Assembly (NCBI GenBank): GCA_023150945.1
Contig: JAKLJX010000002.1
Span: 310,001-374,000 of the forward strand
Length of the DNA: 64,000 bases
DNA from: a bacterium
GTDB taxonomy: Bacteria; Zhuqueibacterota; Zhuqueibacteria; Zhuqueibacterales; Zhuqueibacteraceae
Direction of reading: 5' to 3'
The notes beneath the pieces are model-generated. The model ran no database searches. It was not told the origin of the DNA and saw only the letters and a list, made by a program, of their open reading frames with translations. The position numbers were made by a program, and so were the translations under genes. Of this stretch, positions 8,936-17,694 are shown in pieces (position 1 is the stretch's first letter; the number at the start of each line of letters is the position of its first letter).

Positions 8936-9239
8936 ACAGAGTTTTCCCTTCACTGAGAATTCGGTGGCGCAGCACAGGCGCAGCGTGATTTATCCAAACA
9001 AGGTCGATATTGAGCAGGGTTGGAAGGGCCTCCAACTCGGCGCGCAGCTTTGCAAGAAGGGCCGGCGTTAACTGAGGATCGTCGATTGCGACATCATAAT
9101 CCGACCGGGGGTGGGCGTCTTGGCGCGCGCGTGAGCCGAACAAGATGATCCGAGCAGCCTTTGCATGTTTGACAATTGTGTTGACGATCATTTGCTCCAG
9201 AGGTACGCGCGGCTTGCTGAATGAAGATGATTCGTTCAT
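8928..9239 (-). CDS. MNT nucleotidyltransferase antitoxin of the HEPN pair
   Basis: 103 residues from ATG 9239; ATG 9263 is an alternative. The nucleotidyltransferase motif is complete: IILFGSRARQDAHPRSDYDV gives GS, the two Asp of DxD, and a third acidic residue in LNIDLVW. Family members add AMP to a Tyr of the HEPN toxin (RxxxxHxY) and neutralise it. The downstream HEPN gene overlaps it by 8 bp but carries a nonsense codon. The N-terminal helix (VPLEQMIVNTIVKHAKA) is normal. Confidence 0.8.
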   Translation of the reverse strand: MNESSSFSKPRVPLEQMIVNTIVKHAKAARIILFGSRARQDAHPRSDYDVAIDDPQLTPALLAKLRAELEALPTLLNIDLVWINHAAPVLRHRILSEGKTLYE

Positions 9240-9354
9240 TCCTTGCTCAAGCTGATTTGGCATTTTCAGGCCCGTCGCTGCTCCTCTGTTCTGGTGAGCG
9301 AAAATATTCAATCTGGGCTTGCGTTGCAAATATTATGTCGTGTGCAGTGGCACT

Positions 9355-9816
9355 TCACTTTGTTTGCAACAACTCTGCGATACGCTCACGGTTTTCCTGC
9401 ACCAGTTGCCTCTGCTCCGGCCAGAACATCTCCGGCAGCTCGTCGAGCGGAAACCACTGCGCTTCACTTGCGTGCTGGGGATCGGTGGGCCGGCCTTCGC
9501 TTTGATCGGTGAGAAAGAGAAAATAGTGAATCTTCTTCCACGCACGTTTGGCATAGTCCAGGCGCTCGCGCATGCCCAGAGAATCGAGCAGAGTAAGTCG
9601 TGACAGCCCGGCTTCTTCTTCAATCTCGCGGCGCGCCGCCTGTTCGAGGGATTCACCCGGGTCAACCCGGCCTTTGGGCAAAACGTAACCGGAGAGTCCT
9701 GGTTCTCCGATACACGCGAAGTAGATGCAATTGTTTTCAATTCGCACGACCACGCCGCCGGCAGAATCATGCTCCGGCACGTGCGGCGGGCGTTGGTACC
9801 AGGTGTGGTCAATCAT
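9355..9816 (-). CDS. Nudix hydrolase
   Basis: 153 residues from the ATG at 9816 (MIDHTWYQRP); an upstream TTG would add 16. The Nudix box is exact, G-x5-E-x7-REIEEEAGL, at about residues 48-70, after the strand YVLPKG. The sequence before it (AGGVVVRIENNCIYFACIGE) is the first strand pair of the fold. The enzyme would hydrolyse a nucleoside diphosphate linked to another group; the C-terminal motif recalls diadenosine polyphosphate hydrolase or mutator-type house-cleaning members, without proof. No operon partner evident. Confidence 0.88.
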   Translation of the reverse strand: MIDHTWYQRPPHVPEHDSAGGVVVRIENNCIYFACIGEPGLSGYVLPKGRVDPGESLEQAARREIEEEAGLSRLTLLDSLGMRERLDYAKRAWKKIHYFLFLTDQSEGRPTDPQHASEAQWFPLDELPEMFWPEQRQLVQENRERIAELLQTK

Positions 9817-9906
9817 CCGTTGTTCGCTTCTGAAACGCCTCGGTCCCGGAATGTGAATCAGCAAGAAGCCTGCCGGCCTGGTGGCAGAGACGCAAGCAAG
9901 AGTCCT

Positions 9907-10920
9907 TCACCAACCCCTGGGCGGCCAGCTCATCTGCAATTGCCACGTGCCGTGAAACGTTTCGACCGGCACGTTCTCCACAAAAGGCCGGCCGGCACGA
10001 AATCCGGTTTTGTGGCCGGTAACGACTTGCGGCACTGCCAAGAGACAGGCTTCCAAGAGGTCAACCTGCGCCAGCGTGGGCGGTTGAATCATCGGCCGGC
10101 GCCCCGGCATGATTTGAAACACGTGTGGGAAGGCCCGCGGACCCGCGACCGGCCAGTGATGGCGCTCGATCGCATCATGATCGACAATGGCGAGATAGGT
10201 CGGATCAGCAAAACCGAGGGTGACACAACGCATCGGCGCTTGCGCCAGTTCGAATTCATCGGCAGTCGCGCGCAGCCGCTGCAATTCTTTGCGGCTGAAG
10301 ATGAGCAGGAGTCCGAACTCCACACCGGCGTTGCCCATCACCGTCAGATAAACCGGACTGCGGGCAAAATGCGAACATGTGATTTCCAGCGGGATCTCAT
10401 CTGAGACAACACGCCAGGGTGCCTGCTGGTAGCAATGAGCGGCGGCTTGATACAGCGCGCCGGCGCGCTCCGGTGTGACGCCGCGCAGAGTCGTCAGCGC
10501 CGGCATTGACCTTGACCCTCTGCCTCCAATGCTCTTTTCCATCTCGGCTACAATTCGGTCGATCAGAGGGCTTCGTTCAACCAGTTCGACAGTGATGCCG
10601 GCGCCGGCCAGCTTTTGTCGCATCAAATCGGCGAGAGATTTTTCCGCAACGCGCAGGCAGGAGGGCCGCCGCGCCGGTCCCGCATGCGGCGCAATCATCG
10701 CCTGCCACAAGAAGCGCAGGGACGCCTGCGGCGGCGGCAACTGCCGAACCAATTGAAGCGCGACGATCAAGTCGCTGCGCACTTCCGCCCAGATTTCCAA
10801 AATCGGACGATAGGGGCCTCCGGCCTCGCCGGTGATCCAAAACGGCGCTTTGACCCGGCGGCCTTCCCAGATTTCATTAGTGGAGGGCGGCAGGTCGAGA
10901 AGAGTCTTGGGATTGTTCAT
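9907..10920 (-). CDS. Unknown conserved-looking cytoplasmic protein
   Basis: 337 residues from the ATG at 10920, which has GAGGG 5-9 nt upstream. No signal peptide or membrane segment. The second half (ERAGALYQAAAHCYQQAPWR then YLTVMGNAGVEFGLLLIFSR) recalls uncharacterised proteins with DUF6930/DUF7309-type modules that occur as solitary genes; I give this as resemblance only. The N-terminal half starts with a beta-rich stretch (APFWITGEAGGPYRPILEIW). No catalytic motif could be assigned. 42 nt from the Nudix gene on the same strand. Confidence 0.6.
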   Translation of the reverse strand: MNNPKTLLDLPPSTNEIWEGRRVKAPFWITGEAGGPYRPILEIWAEVRSDLIVALQLVRQLPPPQASLRFLWQAMIAPHAGPARRPSCLRVAEKSLADLMRQKLAGAGITVELVERSPLIDRIVAEMEKSIGGRGSRSMPALTTLRGVTPERAGALYQAAAHCYQQAPWRVVSDEIPLEITCSHFARSPVYLTVMGNAGVEFGLLLIFSRKELQRLRATADEFELAQAPMRCVTLGFADPTYLAIVDHDAIERHHWPVAGPRAFPHVFQIMPGRRPMIQPPTLAQVDLLEACLLAVPQVVTGHKTGFRAGRPFVENVPVETFHGTWQLQMSWPPRGW

Positions 10921-11007
10921 CGCGCCCTCATTCAGGGAAATCGTGCCGCCAGAGGCACAAAACAGTCCAGCCAATTTTACCTTCGCCGGCTGCAATTCAC
11001 CGCATGT

Positions 11008-11793
11008 TCAGTTGGCGAGCGCTTGCGAGAACAGCCAGCTCCAGAATTCCGTCTCCGCGTAGGCATCGTCCCAGGCGTTGTGGCCAACGCCGGGATATTC
11101 GGTGTATCTCACGTTGCCGCCCAACGCCTGCAACGCGGCATTCATCTCACGCGATTCCACAACGGGAATCACGGGATCGGCTTCACCATGAAAAATCCAC
11201 ACCGGCGTTTTGCCGATCTTTCGCGCAATTGAGGCATGCGGCTGGTCCGAGGGAACAAGCGTGAGCGCATGCAGCGGGAACAGGCGTCCGGGCGGCGGAA
11301 TGATGCCGCCGCACACCGGCGCAAGGGCGGCAAATTTTCCGGGGTGGCGTGCGGCGAGATACCAGGTGCCATAGCCGCCCATCGACAGCCCGGTCAAATA
11401 GGTGCGCTGCGGGTCGCCGTTGAACTCCGCCATGGTTTGATCCAAAGCGGCGAGCGCCTGCTCTTCCATCGCGCCGATCCAAACCGAATCCGGCCGGCAC
11501 TGCGGCATCACCACGAGAGCGGCGAATTCCGCGAGATGACGGCGAATGGCCGGGCCGATTCCCACCTGCGTTTGGCTTTCACAGTCCGTGCCGCGTTCGC
11601 CGGCGCCGTGCAGGAACAGAATCACCGGCCATTTTTTGGTGCGGGTGAATTCTTCCGGCACGAAGACTTGATAGCAGAATGTTTGACCGTTGCTTTTGAT
11701 TTCGCGTTGGAGAAATCCGGTTTTCATTTCTTGCGCGCAGGTCAGAGTTATGCTGCTCAGAAGAAGGACAGTGAGAATTCGCACGTAGGTCAT
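11008..11793 (-). CDS. Secreted alpha/beta-hydrolase (esterase/predicted peptidase)
   Basis: 261 residues. A cleavable signal peptide covers residues 1-20 (ILTVLLLSSITLTCA). The oxyanion strand LFLHGAGERG, the nucleophile elbow GLSMGG, the acid in HGEADPVIP and the His in GVGHNAW give a full Ser-Asp-His triad. The family includes feruloyl-esterase-like and polyhydroxybutyrate-depolymerase-like enzymes and ones annotated as predicted peptidase; the substrate is unknown. Acts outside the cytoplasm. Standing alone between the unknown protein and the HicAB pair. Confidence 0.85.
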   Translation of the reverse strand: MTYVRILTVLLLSSITLTCAQEMKTGFLQREIKSNGQTFCYQVFVPEEFTRTKKWPVILFLHGAGERGTDCESQTQVGIGPAIRRHLAEFAALVVMPQCRPDSVWIGAMEEQALAALDQTMAEFNGDPQRTYLTGLSMGGYGTWYLAARHPGKFAALAPVCGGIIPPPGRLFPLHALTLVPSDQPHASIARKIGKTPVWIFHGEADPVIPVVESREMNAALQALGGNVRYTEYPGVGHNAWDDAYAETEFWSWLFSQALAN

Positions 11794-11906
11794 GGTCTCA
11801 CCCTTGATTGGAGTCGATAAGGGGAATCACCGCAGCAAGAGAATGGCTTTTGCATCGCGCTGCCAGTAGATATCTGCCGGAAGCTGACAAGCAGATTATT
11901 CGGGCA

Positions 11907-12182
11907 TCAATCCTGTACGAGCTTGGCGTGCGCTTTTCGCCGCCGCCGGCTCCGGTTTTCATTCTGGCTGAGAATCACCGGCCGAGGGTTAAGCTTGGGA
12001 ACGCGAAGGCGTTTTTGTCTCAGGATAGCCACATGCTCAGCCATAGCCCATTTCGCCTGATATAAACAGTTTTCTACCGAATGGCCGATACCGGCGAAAC
12101 CTTCCAAATCCGGAGAATAGAAACCGAAAAAGGTCGGGTCATCGGTTGCCTCGATGACGAGAGAGTATTTCAAGTCAAGCAT
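11907..12182 (-). CDS. hicB: HicB-type antitoxin
   Basis: 91 residues. The HicB core YSLVIEATDDPTFFGFYSPD and LEGFAGIGHSVENCLYQAKW is a partial RNase-H-like fold that binds HicA. A basic tail (SRRRRKAHAK) replaces a clear DNA-binding helix-turn-helix. GGAGAG lies 5-10 nt before the ATG. It starts 15 nt after the HicA stop, in the usual hicA-hicB order. Full length for the short HicB class. Confidence 0.8.
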   Translation of the reverse strand: MLDLKYSLVIEATDDPTFFGFYSPDLEGFAGIGHSVENCLYQAKWAMAEHVAILRQKRLRVPKLNPRPVILSQNENRSRRRRKAHAKLVQD

Positions 12183-12197
12183 CTTCTCTCCTCGTTC

Positions 12198-12418
12198 TCA
12201 TTCTAGTCCCGCCGCTTTTAGGATGGCGTGATAAGTTCCAGTGGGCACTTCCTTCGAGCCGTGATAGTGGATGCGGATAAGCCTGGGATGGCCACGTTTG
12301 GCATAATGGCGAATGAATCCTTTTTCCTTGATCAATTTGAATCCATTCTTTTCCAGAAGCCGCACCCATTCGCTGAATTTCTCGGCATGCGAACTTAGGA
12401 AAAAAAATCAATATTCAT
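12198..12418 (-). pseudogene. hicA: HicA-type toxin, start separated by an eight-T run
   Basis: A 66-codon frame ends at 12198 and contains the whole HicA core: EKFSEWVRLLEKNGFKLIK, then HPRLIRIHYHGSKEVP and GTYHAILKAAGLE. The His in IHYHGSKE corresponds to the catalytic residue of this double-stranded-RNA-binding-fold RNase. No ATG precedes it in frame. An ATG at 12418 would join it (MNIDFFFLSSHAEKF) only if the run of eight T at about 12399-12406 had nine. Thus a frameshift mutation, slippage on the homopolymer, or a base-count error. HicB follows 15 nt later. Confidence 0.7.
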
Positions 12419-12444
12419 CTCAAAAATTCATGCCTGCTTCTTTG

Positions 12445-14145
12445 TCAACTCAACGGGATCAACTGTGGCGCGCGCACCCAAACGTGTTCGGTGAGGTAGA
12501 TGCCGATCAACACCAGCATGCCCGCGGCCGGCAGCAGCAGCGTGCCGGCCAGCGCCAGCAACAGCAGCGGCACGGCATTGCCGAACAGCAGCACTCCGTA
12601 CCAAAACGTCTTGCCGAATCTGCCGGAGACGATTATCTGCTTCGCAGCTTTGGCATCGGCAGTCGGGTGCGGGGTGAGCAATTCCACGGCAATGGTGATC
12701 AGGTTGAGCAGAATGGCAGCATAAAGCGCCAGGCGCACATAGCCAGTCCAGCTTGCGGGCGAGGCGATGAACAACTTGCCCGCGGCAAAAATTGCGGCGC
12801 CGGCCAGGAAGGCGTGCACCAGCATATGCAGGGGCAACACGGGGCTTTGCCAGAAATCCCGGCCTTTGGCCTGCGCGAAAAGGAATGCCGTGTAAACTGC
12901 CACAATGACCGCAGAGAATGCCGCCGCCCAATTGGCAAAGAGTTCCACATTCTCCCAATGGAAGAATCTGGCGGCAGCCGCCAGCGTGAGCAGCGCGCCG
13001 TAACTCGTCAAGGCATAACCGCCTTTCACCAGCCAGGATTTCCACTGCGGCCGCAGCAGGACGTAGAGGAACCGTTGCGCCTGATCCAGGTCTTTCACCA
13101 GCAGCACCGTGGTGGCAATCAAAAAGAGCAAACCAAGCGCCAGACTCGACCATTGCACGGCCGGCGTCACTTCCGCGAGGTTGAAGATCACTGCGAGGAA
13201 CGGCACCAGGAATGCCCCGGTGGCAATCGCTTTGGTCCAAACATACGCCGAGACTTCCCAGCCCCAGAGTACGCCCTTGCCGGGCGCATCGTAGACGCGG
13301 CGCGCTTTTTCCTGCGCCACTGCCAGCGCTTTCTGCTTCATCTTTTTTTCATCCCCGCCGCGCGGCACCAAAACCTCATCCCCTGTTCTCTCCATCTCGC
13401 CCTCTCCCCGTCTCCCCGTCTCCCCGCCCCGCTCTCGCGCCGTCACCCACTCTCCCATTCCCGCGAGATGCCCCGCCGGCTTCGCCGGATCCACTTGCTG
13501 TATGCGCGCTTCGGCAAAATGCGCGAAGTGTCCCACGCCGGCGGCTTGGGAACTCCACATGTAGCTGCCGGCTGGTGCAGTGGCGCTTGGCTTGAGGGAG
13601 GCATCATCGCCTTCGATATAGAATAATTTTGGACGTGTGCCTTTTTCCACTTTGCGCGCGGTCACTTGCTCGCGCGCGAGAAGTTGCGCGATTTCGGAGA
13701 GGGGATTATCCAGGTCACCGGAAATGATGGCATGCTCCGGACAGACATTGACGCAGGCCGGCTCCAATCCGATTTCCACGCGATGCGCGCAATAGTTGCA
13801 CTTCGCGGCCGTGTGTGTGTTGGGATCGATGTAAAGCGCATCATAAGGACAGGCTTGCATGCACCCTTTGCAGCCGATGCAGCGGCGATTATCGAAATCG
13901 ACGATGCCGTCGCCGCGGCGATAGAGCGCGGTGACCGGGCAAATCTCCACACAGGGGGCTTCGTCACAATGATTGCAGCGCAGTACCGAAAACAGCCGGC
14001 GCGTGTGCGGAAACTCGCCTTTCTCAATATATTTGACCCAGGTCCGATTGACGCCAATCGGCACCTCGTGCTCGGCTTTGCAGGCCACGGTGCAGGCGTG
14101 ACAACCGATGCATTTGCGATTATCGATGATGAAGCCGAAGTTCAT
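12445..14145 (-). CDS. Iron-sulfur subunit fused to NrfD-type membrane anchor
   Basis: 566 residues; the ATG at 14145 is preceded by GAGGAAGG. The N-terminal 190 residues carry four Cys-rich 4Fe-4S motifs, starting with Cys12, Cys15, Cys18, Cys22 and continuing with CNHCDEAPC, CIGCKGC and CNYCAHR. This is the electron-transfer subunit of DMSO-reductase-type enzymes. Residues about 285-566 are eight or so hydrophobic segments of the NrfD/PsrC quinone-interacting family, normally a separate protein. The join is a poorly conserved stretch with a heptamer-repeat insert (GGETGRRGEGEMERTG, residues about 234-258). Partner is probably the molybdoenzyme at 2738-5707. Divergent from the kinase at 14379. 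Confidence 0.88.
   Translation of the reverse strand: MNFGFIIDNRKCIGCHACTVACKAEHEVPIGVNRTWVKYIEKGEFPHTRRLFSVLRCNHCDEAPCVEICPVTALYRRGDGIVDFDNRRCIGCKGCMQACPYDALYIDPNTHTAAKCNYCAHRVEIGLEPACVNVCPEHAIISGDLDNPLSEIAQLLAREQVTARKVEKGTRPKLFYIEGDDASLKPSATAPAGSYMWSSQAAGVGHFAHFAEARIQQVDPAKPAGHLAGMGEWVTARERGGETGRRGEGEMERTGDEVLVPRGGDEKKMKQKALAVAQEKARRVYDAPGKGVLWGWEVSAYVWTKAIATGAFLVPFLAVIFNLAEVTPAVQWSSLALGLLFLIATTVLLVKDLDQAQRFLYVLLRPQWKSWLVKGGYALTSYGALLTLAAAARFFHWENVELFANWAAAFSAVIVAVYTAFLFAQAKGRDFWQSPVLPLHMLVHAFLAGAAIFAAGKLFIASPASWTGYVRLALYAAILLNLITIAVELLTPHPTADAKAAKQIIVSGRFGKTFWYGVLLFGNAVPLLLLALAGTLLLPAAGMLVLIGIYLTEHVWVRAPQLIPLS
13373..13446. repeat. Second heptamer tandem repeat, inside the Fe-S/NrfD gene
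   Basis: Plus-strand units of the form CTCCCCG/TCTCCCC repeat with a period of 7, the clearest part being three consecutive copies near 13405-13425. The unit differs from that in the molybdoenzyme gene. It is carried in frame and lies in the linker between the iron-sulfur and membrane domains, where extra residues should be tolerated. Confidence 0.75.
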
Positions 14146-14308
14146 GCCTTCCTCGCAGCAATGAGGGTGAAGCCGTTGAGGCGGCGGTTTTTGAGGAACA
14201 ACGCTGCTCCGGACGCGGCTGCCGGCCCGGCGGCGGTGGGAAAGATGATATTTCCGTCGAGAATTGCAAACGCAAAATGTTAAATTTCCTCCAAATTCCG
14301 CAAAGCGC

Positions 14309-14336
14309 TTGCAAAGGGGCGCGGTTTTTCTATCTT
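14309..14336 (+). promoter_or_regulatory. Predicted promoter of the receiver-PAS kinase
   Basis: TTGCAA at 14309-14314 and TATCTT at 14331-14336 with a 16-nt spacer, 42 nt before the kinase ATG. The -10 sequence is the same as at 2146 and 22083. Confidence 0.5.
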
Positions 14337-14378
14337 GCTGCGTTCCACCAGCATCGTGTACGACATCTTGCACCTGCC

Positions 14379-16202
14379 ATGACCAGCCAAGCTGATTTGA
14401 GGATTCTGCTCATCGAGGACGATGTAGATCACGCGCAATTGTTGAGCTATTGCCTGCGCCATGCCTTCGAGGCCCGCATCCTCCACCATCCGGCCGCACT
14501 GCCGGCACTCGCCGAACTGCAAAATTCCGACTTTGACCTGGTTTTGCTGGACTATTTCCTGCCGGATCTCAACGGGCTGGAGGTGTTGCGACGCTGCCGC
14601 AGCACGCACCCTGCCCTGCCGGTATTGATGATCACCGGCCAGGGCGACGAGCGCATTGCCGTCGAAGCCATGAAGCTGGGCGCCTGCGACTACATCGTCA
14701 AGGGCAAAGACTATATCACCATCGTGCCGCTGGCGGTGCGCCGCGCCCTGGAAAAAGCCGCGTTGCAGCGCCAACTCGGCGAAACCGAATCGCGCTATCA
14801 GCGCCTGGTGCAAAACGCGCTGGTGGGGATTTTTCAAGCCACGCCCACCGGCCGTTTGCTGATGGTCAATGATGCCTTCACCCGCATTCTGGGTTATGGC
14901 CAGCCCGAAGAGTTGTTGCAGGTCGATCTGTCGCGGGATCTTTTTTTGAACCCGGCGGACTTTGCGACGCTGCGCGAGCGGCTGGCGCGCCGGGACGAAA
15001 TCCGCGACGAGCTGCACACCTATCGCAGGAAAGACGGCACGCCCATCGTCATGCGCGAGAACATGCGCGCCGTCAGAAACGCCGCGGGCGAGCTGCTGCA
15101 TTTCGAAGGCATCGTGCAGGACATCACCCAACAGCAGCGCGCCGAGTCCGAGATTCGACGGCTCGCCAACTTTCCAAAACTCAGCCCGCATCTGATTCTG
15201 GAACTCAATGAGTGGGGCGGCGTGCAGTATTTCAACCCCGCGACCGCCGCCTTTCTGCAAAATCAAAACAAGACTGCGGAAGAAATCTATACCATTTTGC
15301 CGGAAGATCTCGCCAGCCTCTGCCGCGAGCTGCTGGCGCCCATGCCGCAGCGGCGGATTGTGCAGCGCGAAGTCAGCGTCGCCGGGCAAATCCTCTACTA
15401 CGAACTGCATTCCATCCCCGAAGAGCGCGTGGTGCACGTGCATGGACTGGACATGACCGAGCAGCGCCGCCTCGAGCTGCAACTGCAGCAGGCGCGACAA
15501 ATGGAAAGCATCGGCCGTTTGGCGGGCGGCATTGCGCATGACTTCAACAACCTGCTCATGGGCATCATCGGCTATGCCTCGCTGATGAAAGACGAGTTGT
15601 CCGTCGATGACCGCCACTACGCTGACGTATGCGAGATCGAAGCGGCGGCGCAACGTGCCTCGGAGATCACGCGGCAGTTGCTGCTCTACAGCCGGCGGGC
15701 AGTGGGGCAATTGATCGACGTGACCCTCAACGATCTGATTGAATCGGTGCTGGAGACGTTTCACCGCAGCTTGCCGGCCGGCGTGCGCGTGCAAACCGCG
15801 TTCGCCGCCGATCTGCCCAAAGTGCGGGTCGATCCCATGCTGTTTCACCAGGTGATGAAAAGCCTGCTGGAGAACGCCGCGGAGGCCATGGCACTGCAGG
15901 GAGAAATCACCGTCCGCACCTACGCCAGCGCGCACCAGGAGCCGGATGCCTTGACGCAATTGGCGGCGCGGCCGGGGCGATTCGTCGTGGTGGCAGTGCA
16001 GGACACGGGCAGCGGCATTGCCGCGGAGAATTTGCCACTCATCTTCGAACCGTTCTTCAGCACCAAGGCGGTGGGCAAAGGCTCGGGCTTGGGATTGCCG
16101 ACAGCCTACGGCATCGTGCGTTCGCACGGGGGCGTGATACATGTGGAAAGCGAACCGGGGAAGGGAACAGAATTCCGGGTTTATTTTCCGGCCGCTGATT
16201 AA
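14379..16202 (+). CDS. Receiver-PAS hybrid histidine kinase
   Basis: 607 residues from ATG 14379 (MTSQADLRIL). Residues 8-125 are a receiver domain with the phospho-accepting Asp in DFDLVLLDYFLPDLNG and the Lys in VKGKD. A PAS domain follows at about 140-260, then a weaker PAS-like stretch, then a HisKA domain with the His in LAGGIAHDFNNLLMG and an ATPase domain (LLENAAEAM, DTGSGI, GKGSGLGL). There is no membrane segment, so it acts in the cytoplasm, probably after phosphotransfer to its own receiver. No response regulator lies beside it. Its 3' end faces the AAA gene convergently. Confidence 0.93.
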   Translation: MTSQADLRILLIEDDVDHAQLLSYCLRHAFEARILHHPAALPALAELQNSDFDLVLLDYFLPDLNGLEVLRRCRSTHPALPVLMITGQGDERIAVEAMKLGACDYIVKGKDYITIVPLAVRRALEKAALQRQLGETESRYQRLVQNALVGIFQATPTGRLLMVNDAFTRILGYGQPEELLQVDLSRDLFLNPADFATLRERLARRDEIRDELHTYRRKDGTPIVMRENMRAVRNAAGELLHFEGIVQDITQQQRAESEIRRLANFPKLSPHLILELNEWGGVQYFNPATAAFLQNQNKTAEEIYTILPEDLASLCRELLAPMPQRRIVQREVSVAGQILYYELHSIPEERVVHVHGLDMTEQRRLELQLQQARQMESIGRLAGGIAHDFNNLLMGIIGYASLMKDELSVDDRHYADVCEIEAAAQRASEITRQLLLYSRRAVGQLIDVTLNDLIESVLETFHRSLPAGVRVQTAFAADLPKVRVDPMLFHQVMKSLLENAAEAMALQGEITVRTYASAHQEPDALTQLAARPGRFVVVAVQDTGSGIAAENLPLIFEPFFSTKAVGKGSGLGLPTAYGIVRSHGGVIHVESEPGKGTEFRVYFPAAD

Positions 16203-16350
16203 GCCGGCACTCGCGGCGGGGCCTGAGCCTGCCGCCGCAAAACTCCAATTGGGGAGGAGACCTTCTTGAAACATGCCGCCCTTGAGGCGGTTGTCTGGTT
16301 CGCCCCGCCAAAGCATTCGCGACATCAGCCTGCCGGCGCAGTGACAGCGG

Positions 16351-17694
16351 TCACAGCTTCAAATAAGCGAGAATCTCATCATAAATCCCGCCTTGATTTG
16401 AATAGAGCGCATAGTTGCGTGCGGTCGCAAACCATTCCTTCGTCGTCGGCTTCAGCGTCGCGATGGCAGCGAGCAGGCTCTTGGTCGTCAAGGGCGCGGG
16501 CGTGCCGGTCTTCATGGCCTCGCGCAGCCTGTCTTCGATCGCCACTTCCACGCCTGCTTTCAAATCAGCGCCGGAGAAGTCCTCCGTTTTCTTGGCCAGC
16601 AGGGCGAAATCGATTTCCTGCGCCGGCTTGCCCTGCAGCAAAATCTTGAGAATGGCGGTGCGCGCGCCGGCATCCGGCGGCGGCACGAACAGAATGCGAT
16701 CGAAACGCCCGGGCCGGCGGAAGGCCGAATCGAGATGCCAGGGCGCGTTGGTGGCCGCCAGAATGAGCACGCCTTCATTGTTGGCGTTCACGCCGTCGAG
16801 TTCGGCCAGGAATTGATTGATCAGTTGCCGGCCGGCACTGCGGCGCATGTCGCTGCGGCTGGCACCGAGCGCATCGACTTCATCGAAGAAGAGCACGCAA
16901 GGCGTATTGCGCCGCGCCTGCTCAAACATCTCGTGCAGATTGGCCTCGCTTTGTCCCAGCCACATGTCCAACACTTCATTGATTCCCACCGCGAGAAAAC
17001 CGGCTTTGACTTCACCGGCGGTGGCACGCGCCAAAAAAGTCTTGCCGCAGCCGGGCGGGCCGTAGAGCAAAATGCCGCCGCCCGCTTTTTTGCCATAGGC
17101 TTGGTAAAGCTCGGGCCGGGTGAGCGGAAAGATGATCTTCATGCGGATTTCATCTTTGAGCTTTTCCATGCCGCCCACGTCTTTGAATGAAAGCTGGGGC
17201 CGCTCCACGGCGGTGTCGGGCGCTTCCGGCAATTCGCCCGCCGGCAGTCGTTCGCGATGATGATCCGGGGCTTCCCCCTGCGGGTTGAGATAGGGCCGCA
17301 GCCGTTCGGCAAGCTGATCGTCGGCGAGGCTGGGGTCGGCTGCAATCGCACGGCGATAGGCGCGTGCCGCCTCGTCTTTCTCACCGGCGGCCAGCAGCAG
17401 GCGCGCGTGCAGCATGTGGGCGCGCACCGGCGCTTTTTCGTCTTTGAGGATGTCTTCGATGATCACCAGTGATTCCGAGAGCTTGCCTTGTTCATAAAAG
17501 GCGCAAGCCAGGCCGATTTTGAGCATGAGATCGTCGGGCGCGAGCGCGAGCGCGGCACGATACTCTTTCTCGGCTTCCTGCGGTCGATCGTTGTCCAGCA
17601 GCGTATCGGCAAGGTGCATGCGCAGCGCCACATTTTCCGGCGCCTGCTGTACCGCCTGCCGCAGCGCCACCAACAAAGCCTCGGAAGTGTTCAT
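16351..17694 (-). CDS. TPR-containing AAA ATPase (Cdc48/FtsH-like module)
   Basis: 447 residues from ATG 17694, which overlaps the DinB-like stop by ATGA. Residues 1-130 hold about three tetratricopeptide-type repeats (AEKEYRAALALAPDDLMLKI). After a Pro-rich linker, LSFKDVGGMEKLKDEIR opens a single AAA module: Walker A GPPGCGKT, Walker B VLFFDEVDA, sensor ILAATN, arginine fingers in AFRRPGRFDR. This resembles one ring of Cdc48 with a TPR adaptor in place of the N domain. No protease or membrane segment is attached. Likely a remodelling ATPase whose client is selected by the TPR part. Co-translated with the DinB-like gene. Confidence 0.88.
   Translation of the reverse strand: MNTSEALLVALRQAVQQAPENVALRMHLADTLLDNDRPQEAEKEYRAALALAPDDLMLKIGLACAFYEQGKLSESLVIIEDILKDEKAPVRAHMLHARLLLAAGEKDEAARAYRRAIAADPSLADDQLAERLRPYLNPQGEAPDHHRERLPAGELPEAPDTAVERPQLSFKDVGGMEKLKDEIRMKIIFPLTRPELYQAYGKKAGGGILLYGPPGCGKTFLARATAGEVKAGFLAVGINEVLDMWLGQSEANLHEMFEQARRNTPCVLFFDEVDALGASRSDMRRSAGRQLINQFLAELDGVNANNEGVLILAATNAPWHLDSAFRRPGRFDRILFVPPPDAGARTAILKILLQGKPAQEIDFALLAKKTEDFSGADLKAGVEVAIEDRLREAMKTGTPAPLTTKSLLAAIATLKPTTKEWFATARNYALYSNQGGIYDEILAYLKL

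Noticed and set aside
14280-16325. 681-codon open frame on the minus strand
   Set aside because: Antisense to the receiver-PAS kinase; composition and lack of domains show it is a shadow.
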